Assembly: GCA_003134995.1 (NCBI GenBank)
Contig: PLDC01000002.1
Coordinates: 137,808 to 201,807, forward strand
DNA from: Acidobacteriaceae bacterium
GTDB taxonomy: Bacteria > Acidobacteriota > Terriglobia > Terriglobales > Acidobacteriaceae
DNA length: 64,000 nucleotides
Direction of reading: 5' to 3'
The position numbers and the translations under genes are program-made. The notes under the pieces are model-generated. The model did not search any database, was not told where the DNA came from, and saw nothing but the letters and a program-made list of their open reading frames with translations. Positions 54,551 through 62,990 of this stretch are shown here, piece by piece; the stretch's first letter is position 1; every line of letters starts with the position of its first letter.

Positions 54551-55486
54551 CTAACCCAGTGCCGGATACACCACGCCCGTCAACTCCTCCGACACCGTCC
54601 ACAACCGCTTCCCCACCGCCTCATCCAGCCCATTCGCCCGCGGCTGCACCACCACCGGCGATCCCTTGAACTCCTGAAAGCCGTCCGGCCCGATATACTC
54701 CCCGCCCTTCGCATCCGGCGACGTCGCCGCGTACAGCGTGGGCAGCGCTCCCGCATCATCCGGCTGAATAATAATCGGTGCGAGGATCCTCAACACAATC
54801 GCCTGAAGGTTCTTCGTACCAGGTCCATTCACCATGATGTTGGTCATAGAAATCCCCGGATGCACCGCCAAACTAATCAACTTGCTATGCGCCGCCCTCG
54901 CTCTCCGGTCCAACTCCTTCGCAAACAAAATATTCGCCAGCTTCGACGCGCCATAGGCCCCCAACGGCTTATAGTCGCGCTCGCTCTGTAAATTATCAAA
55001 ATCGATCTTCCCATTCCGATGTGCCAGCGATGCCACCGTAACCACCCTCGGCTCCGGCGCAGCCAATAGCTGCGGCAACAACAACCCCGTAAGCGCGAAA
55101 TGCCCCAAATGATTCGTCCCGAACTGCCGCTCAAACCCATCGACCGTAACTTCGCGCTTCGGCAACGCCATCACACCAGCGTTATTGATCAGCAGATCGA
55201 GCGGAATTCCGCGCCCCGCAAATGCAGTCGCAAAGCTGCGTATCGACGCCAGCGAAGCCATATCCACTTCCACCAGCTCAGCAGCCGCCCCCGGTGCTTC
55301 ACGCTTCAGACGCTCCAGCGCAGCCAGCCCCTTCGCCGCATTCCGGCATGCCAGAAGCACGTGCGCTCCATGCCGCGCCAACTCCAGCGCCGCCTGGTAG
55401 CCAATCCCGCTGTTCGCGCCAGTCACCAGTGCCGTCTTGCCCGTCTGCGAGGGGATCTGCTGGACCGTCCACTTCGTTGCCGCCAT
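54551..55486 (-). CDS. SDR, retinol dehydrogenase-like
   Basis: ATG 55486 (MAATKWTVQQIPSQTGKTALVTGANSGIGYQ) with GGAGGCGCACGCA. Motifs: TGANSGIG, LLINNAGVMALP, RQFGTNHLGHFALTGLLLP, catalytic YGASKLAN and ISLAVHPGISMTNIM. It resembles RDH/WWOX-type SDRs. 311 residues. Unlike its neighbours, the DNA is rich in C-runs on the plus strand, so it may have a different origin. Confidence 0.88.
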   Translation of the reverse strand: MAATKWTVQQIPSQTGKTALVTGANSGIGYQAALELARHGAHVLLACRNAAKGLAALERLKREAPGAAAELVEVDMASLASIRSFATAFAGRGIPLDLLINNAGVMALPKREVTVDGFERQFGTNHLGHFALTGLLLPQLLAAPEPRVVTVASLAHRNGKIDFDNLQSERDYKPLGAYGASKLANILFAKELDRRARAAHSKLISLAVHPGISMTNIMVNGPGTKNLQAIVLRILAPIIIQPDDAGALPTLYAATSPDAKGGEYIGPDGFQEFKGSPVVVQPRANGLDEAVGKRLWTVSEELTGVVYPALG

Positions 55487-55659
55487 TGCGTGCGCCTCCA
55501 ATTGCAGGGTGCTTTCGGGCCTCTACGACCTGTCGCAGCCTCAAACAAGTGATCCAAATTCCTTATCGTACGATTTTTGACGTTTGGTGTAGGGACACCT
55601 TCTAGCAAGTATCTCTGGGACAGCACACTAGTTGTTCGTTGGAAATGTTTTATCCAACG

Positions 55660-56112
55660 TCAAGAATCGAACTCGGGTGAAACGCCAGCAGCGGCCGCGA
55701 GACTCATGGGCGTCCGTTGCAGCGGATCTCTGCTCTCTAACGTGATGATGCAGGTATGGCTCTTGTCCACGGTGATCCTCCGGGCCTGACCGAGATCGGA
55801 AATCTGCATGTCACTCAGTTGGATCTCGAGGCCTTCGGTAATGGTTTTGCCACCGGTGAAAAGGCCGATGTCATGCAACATACTTTTGCGCTGATCGCCG
55901 AGGCCCGGCGCCCTAACGGCGGCAACTTGCAGATGGCCACTCAGCTTTTTCACAACGAGAGCGGCAAGCGCCTCTCCGGTGATTTCCTCTGCGATTATCA
56001 GCATCGGCCTTCCACTTTTTGTAATCCGCTCCAGCAGCGAGAGCAAATCTTTTCTGGAACTGATTGTTCCTTCGTGGACGAGGACGTAAACTGTAGCAAG
56101 TTGAGCAGCCAT
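55660..56112 (-). pseudogene. GroEL apical-domain fragment
   Basis: 150 residues matching about residues 190-330 of GroEL: VHEGTISSRKDLLSLLERITKSGRPMLIIAEEITGEALAALVVKKLSG, then VAAVRAPGLGDQRKSMLHDIGLFTGGKTITEG. Equatorial and intermediate domains are missing. Isolated apical domains can keep polypeptide-binding ability, so function cannot be excluded, but remnant status is the simpler reading. Between 56113 and 56624 no gene is visible. Confidence 0.7.
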
Positions 56113-56624
56113 ATATCGAGAACCTCTATCGCTCGTCTTAAGTCGTGGGCCTGCTGAGTCCGTCTTACGGACTTTGCATGATGGGCAATCCCGTGGACGG
56201 CGGATTAAGGAAAGGGCCGCGTGAGAAACGACCGCTCCTTCGGTCTAGATTCGCTCAATCCCGTCGGACATACTGTGCCGAAGGGATCACTTCGAACGTC
56301 GCTCGGCAAGCGCCACGTGGCCATCCCGAATTGAAGACCTGAAATCGGGGGCTTTAGGCTCGCTTCCCTGCCTAATGCCGTCCCGACCGACAAGCCATCG
56401 ACACGATTGTTTCGCGTGCGCTGAGTAGAGCACCTAACCTCGGACTCGGCACGAAGCGGCAAGCCAATCCTACTCGACAACTAAGGTCAGCATATTTCTT
56501 GCGCAGTTTCCCATTGTCCTATCGGGAAACCATTCAACGCTGTTCCCTAATGCTCAGTTTTGCATTCCGCTCTGGGCCTACACTGGTGGTTTCACGTGTA
56601 CCACTGCCGAATCCGGACTAACTT

Positions 56625-56951
56625 ATGGCGCCTGGCTCTGCGGAGCGACAATGGAAGCCGAGGGTCAATCCCTGGGTGATTGCGGGAACGGTGGCGCTTG
56701 CGGCTTTTATGGAGGTCCTCGACACCTCCGTAGCAAACGTCGCATTGCCTCACATCTCCGGCAACCTGGGTGTTAGTACCGACGATGGAACCTGGGTTCT
56801 TACCAGCTATCTGGTATCGAACGCCATCGTTCTACCCATGGGCGCATGGGCCTCCAGCGTTATCGGCCGCAAGCGCTTTTTTCTCTTGTGCATCGCCATC
56901 TTCACGATTGCCAGTTTTCTTTGCGGCCTTGCCGTCTCGCACCGCAGTTAA
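56625..56951 (+). pseudogene. Truncated duplicate of the EmrB gene start
   Basis: From 56640 to about 56942 the DNA is about 95 per cent identical to the first 300 bp of emrB (22396-22094), including WKPRVNPWVIAGTVALAAFM and GAWASSVIGRKRFFLLCIA. The homology ends abruptly at GLAVS followed by HRS and stop. The upstream part differs and lacks the operator. Confidence 0.85.
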
Positions 56952-57021
56952 TCTGGATCGAATGTTGGGCAGCCAAGTTTGAACAACGCGAGTCTGTCCA
57001 TAAAGGACCGAGGAGGAATTC

Positions 57022-58473
57022 ATGTCGGATCTCAGACAAGGATGCGCGACAGGAAAGAATACAGAAGAGACAATGCCAGCCGATGCTCTGGTTCTGTTCG
57101 GAGCAATGGGAGACTTAGCCCATAAGAAAATCTTTCCCGCTCTTTATCATATGGTCCGGCATGGTCACCTGGATGTACCGGTGATTGGAATTGCCAGGGC
57201 CGCGCGGACCGACGAGCATCTCAAAGAACGCGTGCGCGACAGTATCCAGCAGAAAGGGGGGGACATCGATCAAGAAGTCTTGGCCAAGCTGTTGAACTTG
57301 CTTCGCTATGTCGGCGGGGATTATGAAAAACCCGAGACCTTCGAGCTGTTGAAGAAAACACTCGGCTCGGCGAGCCGCCCAGCGCACTATCTGGCGATTC
57401 CGCCAAGTCTTTTTATGAGTGTCGTCGAGTCTCTCGCAAAGTCGAACTGCATGAAAAATGCTCGAGTGATTATCGAGAAACCCTTCGGGCACGATCTCGC
57501 CTCGGCGCAGGAGTTAAATGCCGCTCTTCATGCTGTGCTTCCGGAATCCAGAATCTTTCGTATCGACCACTACCTTGGCAAAGAGGCCGTTCTCAATCTT
57601 TTGTTCTTTCGCTTCGCCAACAGCTTCCTGGAGCCGATCTGGAATCGGAATTACGTCGAGAGTGTGCAGATCACAATGGCTGAAAAGTTCGGGATCGAGG
57701 GCCGGGGGAAGTTCTACGACGATACCGGGGCGATCCGCGACGTAGTCGAAAACCATATGCTCCAGGTTGTAGCTTTTCTGGCGATGGAAGCGCCAACTGG
57801 ATTACATTGCGACGCCATTCGGGATGAGCAGGTTAAGGTATTCCGCTCGATTCCACCGCTGGACCCCAAAAACCTGGTTCGAGGGCAGTTTAAGGGCTAC
57901 AAGGCCGAAAAAGGAGTTCCACCGGATTCCACAGTGGAAACGTTCGCGGCACTGCGCCTGGAAATTCAGTCCTGGCGCTGGTCCGGCGTGCCATTTCTGA
58001 TTCGTACTGGAAAGTGCCTCCCGGTTACGACCACCGAGGTGCTGGTCAAACTTAGAAAACCTCCGCTCGACAGTTTGGCTGGCGAATCGACCAATGATTT
58101 CCGCTTTCGTCTCGGTCCGGGTGAGATTTCGATTAGCCTCAGCGCCTGCGTTAAACGCCCCGGCGAAGAACTCGTCTCCAAGCCCGCGCAACTCTCAGTG
58201 CTAGAGGACCATACTGCGGACGAAGTTGATGCATATGAGCGTCTTCTTGGAGATGCAATGCAAGGCGATGCCATGCTGTTCGTTCGCGAAGACGCGGTGG
58301 AAGCTGCGTGGGCCATTGTCGACCCCATTCTCGGGAATACAACAACCCTGGAGGAATACGAACCAGGCTCATGGGGACCTCATGCGGCAGTCCGTCTGGC
58401 TGACGATGTGGGCGGCTGGCATGACCCCGAAGGACGCAACGAGGACACAGTCACTGCGCCGCGCGCCGCGTAA
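57022..58473 (+). CDS. zwf: Glucose-6-phosphate 1-dehydrogenase
   Basis: ATG 57022 with AGGAGGAATTC. Motifs: [19 protein letters not shown] (NADP-binding start), [16 protein letters not shown] and the active-site [21 protein letters not shown]. Converts glucose-6-P to 6-phosphogluconolactone, giving NADPH. 483 residues, near family length. The N-terminal 20 residues are extra; the Met in [12 protein letters not shown] (residue 18) may be a second start. No pgl or 6-phosphogluconate dehydrogenase is next to it. Confidence 0.92.
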   Translation: MSDLRQGCATGKNTEETMPADALVLFGAMGDLAHKKIFPALYHMVRHGHLDVPVIGIARAARTDEHLKERVRDSIQQKGGDIDQEVLAKLLNLLRYVGGDYEKPETFELLKKTLGSASRPAHYLAIPPSLFMSVVESLAKSNCMKNARVIIEKPFGHDLASAQELNAALHAVLPESRIFRIDHYLGKEAVLNLLFFRFANSFLEPIWNRNYVESVQITMAEKFGIEGRGKFYDDTGAIRDVVENHMLQVVAFLAMEAPTGLHCDAIRDEQVKVFRSIPPLDPKNLVRGQFKGYKAEKGVPPDSTVETFAALRLEIQSWRWSGVPFLIRTGKCLPVTTTEVLVKLRKPPLDSLAGESTNDFRFRLGPGEISISLSACVKRPGEELVSKPAQLSVLEDHTADEVDAYERLLGDAMQGDAMLFVREDAVEAAWAIVDPILGNTTTLEEYEPGSWGPHAAVRLADDVGGWHDPEGRNEDTVTAPRAA

Positions 58474-58510
58474 GAGGAAGAATTAGGAGTTGCGAATCGC
58501 GGACAAGGAT

Positions 58511-58848
58511 CTATTCAGCTAACACTTTGTCCACAAATTGAACAACCATCGATCCTTCACCAACGGCCGAGGCGACACGCTTCACGCTCTCAGACCGGAT
58601 GTCGCCAACCGCGAAGACTCCGGGAAGGCTCGTTTCAAGGGGATAGGGAGGCCGATGCAGAGGCCAGTCGTCTTGAACCTCCGCACCGCGGTCTTGACGA
58701 AACCCTTTTGCGTCGAGCGCGTCGCTACCTGGAAGCCATTCCGTTTTGGGCTCGGCGCCGGTCATAAATAAACACTTGTTGAATGTTCCCGGGTTTCGCG
58801 CTCTCCAGTTTTGGTGTTGTGCAATCGAATCCGGTCTCTCATTAAACA
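58511..58848 (-). pseudogene. Thioredoxin reductase-like C-terminal fragment
   Basis: The 3' end is clear: LFMTGAEPKTEWLPGSDALDAKGF, then PLETSLPGVFAVGDIRSESVKRVASAVGEGSMVVQFVDKVLAE, the FAD-binding end of TrxR. Upstream, RIRLHNTKTGERETRE in a different frame is the preceding part, so there is a frameshift near 58790. The first two thirds are missing. Confidence 0.7.
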
Positions 58849-58934
58849 CATGGTTAACCCATCCTGAAGTAGCGAATTTGCTTGATTTCGTGGGAAAAGG
58901 GAGCGGCAATGTTACTGCCGTAGAAGGAGGCGCC

Positions 58935-59273
58935 GTGCCCAATTTGTCGATTACCGATCAAATAGCGTCGTTACCACGTTTACAGAAAGAGGCTCTGGAG
59001 GGGCTTTGGCGGGAGTTCTTTAAACAGGATCCGCCGCTCCGAATGCGAAAAGAGCTTATGGTCCCATTCCTGGCATATCGCATGCAAGAGCAAGAATTTG
59101 GTCCGCTGAGCGACAAAAGCCATCGTCGTCTCTGCCAACTCGCGAGATCAGTCGAAGGCACTTCCAGTCCAATATCGTCCGCAAAGGTTACCCTCAAGAA
59201 ACTGACTCGTCGCCGCTTGCCGCTCAGTTGGGTGGAGCAACGGGCCCAGTTCGGTTTTCCCGCACAGGCTTGA
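58935..59273 (+). CDS. DUF2924-like protein, probably C-terminally truncated
   Basis: GTG 58935 with GAAGGAGG 5 nt upstream. The DUF2924 signature is NLSITDQIASLPRLQKEALEGLWREFFKQDPP... through LVPFLAYRMQEQEFG-like MVPFLAYRMQEQEFGPLS. The C-terminal half usual for the family (strand-rich EVTVLADGFLYDG-type part) is missing; the frame ends LPLSWVEQRAQFGFPAQA. DUF2924 genes normally lie beside serine recombinases in phages and islands, but none is present. Confidence 0.7.
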   Translation: MPNLSITDQIASLPRLQKEALEGLWREFFKQDPPLRMRKELMVPFLAYRMQEQEFGPLSDKSHRRLCQLARSVEGTSSPISSAKVTLKKLTRRRLPLSWVEQRAQFGFPAQA

Positions 59274-59595
59274 GCATCGTATCGACTCTAAGAATGGCCA
59301 ACCTGGCAGCGCGACCTAAGCGGGTTAGGCGCGTATTTTGCTTTCAATGCAAGTTCAAGTAAATTCCCTGTTCCACACCCCAAACAGGCAATTGCGCTCC
59401 CTGACCTGCTCCTCGAAGAGTTCGTCTTCGTGGACCCCGCTCTACGGGCGAAGCAGATCGGGCTCGCCTAGTTTGGGCCAAGCCGTCCATCTGGCACTCA
59501 GCACGGCAAAACCGAAGGCAAAAGGCAATAGGTCGGAATAGTTGAGGCATGACCGTCAACCCCCGGAAGGTCGGCTAACAGGAAGTAATCGGAGG

Positions 59596-59682
59596 ATGGT
59601 CTTCCTCGCGCTCTGGAAAGACCACGACCCCGACATCCCCATCCTGAAACAAGCCAAAGCGGAGTATGCGAAGCTGCAATAG
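59596..59682 (+). repeat. Kinase-tail fragment, copy A
   Basis: ATGGTCTTCCTCGCG... encodes [26 protein letters not shown], stop, which looks like the C-terminus of acidobacterial Ser/Thr kinases with TPR repeats. The rest of the gene is not present. The segment ending GCCAAAGC-GGAGTATGCGAAGCTGCAATAG recurs at 60608-60655 and 61084-61149. Between 59274 and 59595 no gene is seen. Confidence 0.6.
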
Positions 59683-59759
59683 CGCTCTCTTGTTTCGGGT
59701 CCGTTTCTTCGGTGTAAACTTCCACCAGTCGTGCGGGCGAGGCTGGAGGTTGGGCGGGT

Positions 59760-60608
59760 ATGACTAAGAGAAAACGCATCTCTCCAGAAGGTCTGGATGC
59801 TAGCTTGGTGCCCAAGCAGCGCAAGCCTATTCCACACGCATTCGTGCTTGATGCGATTTCCACACTATCGCCGTACACGCGTCCGATGTTTGGCTGCCTT
59901 GCAATCTATGTAAAAGACAAAATCGTGTTGATCCTACGGGACAAACCTGAAAGCATTGCAGATAACGGAGTATGGCTCGCCACTACCCAAGAACACCACC
60001 AGAGCTTGCGGCGCGAGTTCCCAAGCATGCGGTCGATTCAAGTGTTGGGTAAACAGGTAACGGGTTGGCAACTCCTACCAGTCGATGCGCCTGACTTTGA
60101 ATCAACGGCGCTGCGGGCATGCGACCTTGTGCTGGCTGGGGATGCTAGGATCGGTAAGATTCCGGGCGCACGAAGGTCGCCCCCCCGATCAAGAGCGGAT
60201 GGAAAATCACCGAAACAGATCAATAGCCCGAAGAAACATGCGAGCACAATTAACTTCGATAGTGTACGGGAGATCGGCTTGGCGTTGCCCGGCGTAGAGG
60301 AGAGCACAGCCTACGGGTCACCCGCGCTCAAGGTTCGCGGAAAACTCATGGCGTGCGTGCCTTCTCATCGTTCGGCTGAGCCGGGTTCGCTTGTGGTTCG
60401 CGTCGGATTCGACGACCGCGCCGAACTGCTCGCAGCCGCTCCCGATGTTTACTACGTGACCGACCACTATCTCGGTTACGCGGTGTTGGTTCGCCTGTCC
60501 CGCGTCACGCCCGATGTCCTGCGCGACTTGCTGGGCATGGCTCACAAGTTCGTGACCGCCGACGCGGCACGCCGTTCGCCATCTCGGAATCGCCGCAAGC
60601 CTGTCTGA
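59760..60608 (+). CDS. TfoX-like plus MmcQ/YjbR fusion protein
   Basis: 282 residues in two parts. Residues 1-130 resemble TfoX N-terminal-type domains (YTRPMFGCLAIYVKDKIVLILRDK, DNGVWLATTQEHHQSLRREFPSMRSI). After a Lys/Ser-rich linker, residues 158-270 are an MmcQ/YjbR (DUF419) domain: VREIGLALPGVEESTAYGSPALKVRGK and VYYVTDHYLGYAVLVRLS. Its stop overlaps the next kinase-tail copy (60606-60608). Such proteins probably bind nucleic acid or a ligand; function unknown. Confidence 0.75.
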   Translation: MTKRKRISPEGLDASLVPKQRKPIPHAFVLDAISTLSPYTRPMFGCLAIYVKDKIVLILRDKPESIADNGVWLATTQEHHQSLRREFPSMRSIQVLGKQVTGWQLLPVDAPDFESTALRACDLVLAGDARIGKIPGARRSPPRSRADGKSPKQINSPKKHASTINFDSVREIGLALPGVEESTAYGSPALKVRGKLMACVPSHRSAEPGSLVVRVGFDDRAELLAAAPDVYYVTDHYLGYAVLVRLSRVTPDVLRDLLGMAHKFVTADAARRSPSRNRRKPV

Positions 60609-60655
60609 TTCTGGCTCTGAAGCAAGCGAAAGCCGAGTACGCAAAGCTGCAACAG
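60608..60655 (+). repeat. Kinase-tail fragment, copy B
   Basis: Reads [15 protein letters not shown] in frame with copy A, here going on as QLLAPPYGLR, stop. It follows directly after the TfoX/MmcQ gene. Confidence 0.6.
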
Positions 60656-60701
60656 TTGCTCGCGCCACCATACGGATTGCGATGACGATAAGGAGGTCAG
60701 C

Positions 60702-61070
60702 ATGGTTCGAGAACGGGCGTTGAAGGCTGTGTTGGTTGTGGTGGGATTGTTGTTTACAGCAGGAGTTATTCCGCTAACGATGTTCTTCTCGCGAGAACCT
60801 GCGGTGCCAATGATAATGAGCATCTATGTCACACTCGGAATTTTCTTGCTGCTGGCGGTGCGTGACCCAGCAGCGAACCGCAGCCTGATCGCCTTCGGTG
60901 GATGGGCAAATCTTGCGCATGCTGGGGTAATGGCCGCGCAGGAATACCGGAATGTGATCGAGCGCCGGGAACTCGCGGGAGTGGTTCTGTTCGCAATCGT
61001 CGGTGTAGTGCTGGTCGCGCTGGCTCCGTCAAAGCAGCCAGCCGAGCGGGCATCGGCAGCCGCGACGTAG
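60702..61070 (+). CDS. Small four-span membrane protein
   Basis: ATG 60702 with AAGGAGGTCAGC. 122 residues with spans AVLVVVGLLFTAGVIPLTMFF, MIMSIYVTLGIFLLLAV, SLIAFGGWANLAHAGVMA and GVVLFAIVGVVLVALA. RDPAANRSLIAFGGWANLAHA is typical of the small DUF6632-like membrane family. It is followed by the third kinase-tail copy after 13 bp. Confidence 0.7.
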   Translation: MVRERALKAVLVVVGLLFTAGVIPLTMFFSREPAVPMIMSIYVTLGIFLLLAVRDPAANRSLIAFGGWANLAHAGVMAAQEYRNVIERRELAGVVLFAIVGVVLVALAPSKQPAERASAAAT

Positions 61071-61083
61071 GCTCGCACCTTGC

Positions 61084-61149
61084 GAAAACGCCGACCACCG
61101 ACATCCCGATCCTGAGCGAGCCAAAGCCGAGTACGCGAAGCTGCAATAG
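61084..61149 (+). repeat. Kinase-tail fragment, copy C
   Basis: GAAAACGCCGACCACCGACATCCCGATCCTGAG, then AAAGCCGAGTACGCGAAGCTGCAATAG: the same end as copy A with one frameshift in between. Confidence 0.6.
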
Positions 61150-61347
61150 CTTGCCGAGTGAACACCGATGCCAGCGATCAGCCAGTGGGGTAGTGAGCAT
61201 GTTTTCGATGGATCACAGGTCAGGACCGGGGCTATTGGCTTGCTGTTCATCATGCCGCCGATTCGCAGCCATCGAGCCGCTATCGAGTAGTTACGGGCCC
61301 TGCCTGATGTGCGATACTTTGTTCATTCGCCGCGCTGACATATACGT

Positions 61348-62102
61348 ATGGCCGACCCAAGCCTGCTCGCAAAGATTCCAGGTCAAGAATCTCCCGCCTC
61401 ACCGGGCCTTCACCAGACCCTCATGCGTGAGAGCATCCCCGATTCCTTAAAGCTGATCCTCATCGGCGCCCCCTGGGCGATGTTCTTACGACCGTCGCTC
61501 GCCTGATTGAAGGCCAAAGTCCAGGCATGTTGTGCTCAATCTTCCTCCTCGAAGATGATGGCCTTCATCTGCGATACACAGCCGCCCCGAATTTGCCCGA
61601 GGCATACCGAGCCGCGACCGACGGAATGGTCATCGGTTCCACCATTGGATCATGCGGAAGAGCCGCGTTCCTGCGGCAGCCGGTCTTTACTTCCGACATC
61701 CTTTCTGACCCGAACTGGACGAATTTTAGAGATGCGGCCGCATCGGCTGGTTTGCGGGCAGCTTGGTCGAGTCCGATCATCTCGCACGATTCCCGGGTGT
61801 TGGGCACTTTTGGAATGTATTACCGGGAGGTGCGGTATCCGGAACCGTCTGACATTGAGCTAATTCAATACGCCAGCAGCATCGCCGGAATTGCCATCGA
61901 ACGCGAGCGGTCCCAAATAGTACTAACGAACGCGTTTGAGGAAGTTAAGAAATCGGAGCGACAACTACAACAAACAGTGGATGCGATTCCTCAGATGCTC
62001 CGACCGCTGTGCGAGCATTACCCTCGCGATCATGATGCTCGTGCCGCGATCGGCAGCGGTCGATTAGTTGCTCTTCACCGCTTTTTCGAGGTGTCAATAT
62101 GA
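61348..62102 (+). pseudogene. GAF-domain sensor (histidine kinase/cyclase type) remnant
   Basis: A short frame from ATG 61348 (MADPSLLAKIPGQES) shifts near 61475 into PLGDVLTTVARLIEGQSPGML, then the GAF domain CSIFLLEDDGLHLRYTAAPNLPEAYRAATDGM, IGSCGRAAFLRQPVFTSDILSDPNW and IAGIAIERERSQ. A PAS-like start (QLQQTVDAIPQM) follows before the sequence loses homology. No kinase domain remains. From 62103 to 62362 no gene is visible. Confidence 0.65.
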
Positions 62103-62362
62103 ATTGCGATCGGCCTGGTATTCTTCGGGCTGTGGGAGAAAATCACGTTGCGCCTTTCGACCAGGGCAAGTTCGGCCGTATCTACGCTTTGAATCTTGCA
62201 ATGCCGTGACTTCGAGTGCTCCTCCTCATATCTCCAACTGGACTAGCATCGAACCTCGAAATTCAAGAGCGAGGCTCCGATTGTCTCCGTTTGGGTGCTA
62301 TGTTCTTGCGGCGCACATAGCACCGCACTTTCAATTCTACTGCACAGATTTTCGAGACTTAC

Positions 62363-62587
62363 TCATGCGAAAGATCTCCCCCCGCCGGGAGCGTAGGTGT
62401 CGCCACTGAGCGGGTCGACCCACAGCCGTCGGCCCTCGTCCCAAATTAGAGGCTCGCCATCCGGCCAACACCGTGGAATGTCAGAATCCTCTGTCCAACG
62501 ACGGATGTCTTTCCACTTGTGTCCGCATTGGTTGCAGTGATAGGTCGAACCATATCGACAGCCCTTCAATTGCCGCATTGGGGGCAC
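62363..62587 (-). CDS. Small zinc-ribbon-like protein, possibly frameshifted
   Basis: Holds CNQCGHKWKDIRRWTEDS and a Trp-rich end. Upstream, another frame reads MIKCPQCGN, the first zinc knuckle expected for a two-knuckle ribbon, so one base is probably missing near 62580. Confidence is limited. From 62588 to 62990 nothing else is supported. Confidence 0.35.
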   Translation of the reverse strand: MPPMRQLKGCRYGSTYHCNQCGHKWKDIRRWTEDSDIPRCWPDGEPLIWDEGRRLWVDPLSGDTYAPGGGRSFA

Positions 62588-62990
62588 TTGATCATGTCAC
62601 ATACCAACGCCTCGCTCACCCGTTGCTGGTTTTTGCTGGAGAACTTCCCCAAAGTGCTCCGATAGAAGTAACTTCCGTCCGAAGAATCTTGTCACTGAGT
62701 CCAAGCCGCTGCGGGAAGCCTCATCATTGCTGGTTCATTTTTGTCTCCTCTTCGCAAGCACTGCGACGCCACCTGCATGATTGTTTACAGGCCCCCGACA
62801 CACCCGCGACATTCCCACTTCCTTTTGACGAGGTCACGACGCAACGATGACACCCCACCATGACCCCCTGCGTAGTCTCGCACCTGTAAGCGGATTCAAT
62901 GAGGACGCAGGCTGACAGAAAGACTGAAACAGCAACCACGAACCCTAGGTTCTGGAGTCGATCCCGAGCAATTCGCGAAAGGAAAACACA

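Noticed and set aside
59596..61149. Integron-type attC sites
   Set aside because: The repeats between cassette-like genes lack the GTTRRRY core and an integrase gene; they encode a kinase end.
62724..62939. Cys-rich minus-strand frame of 71 codons
   Set aside because: No signal peptide boundary or family; it may be incidental.
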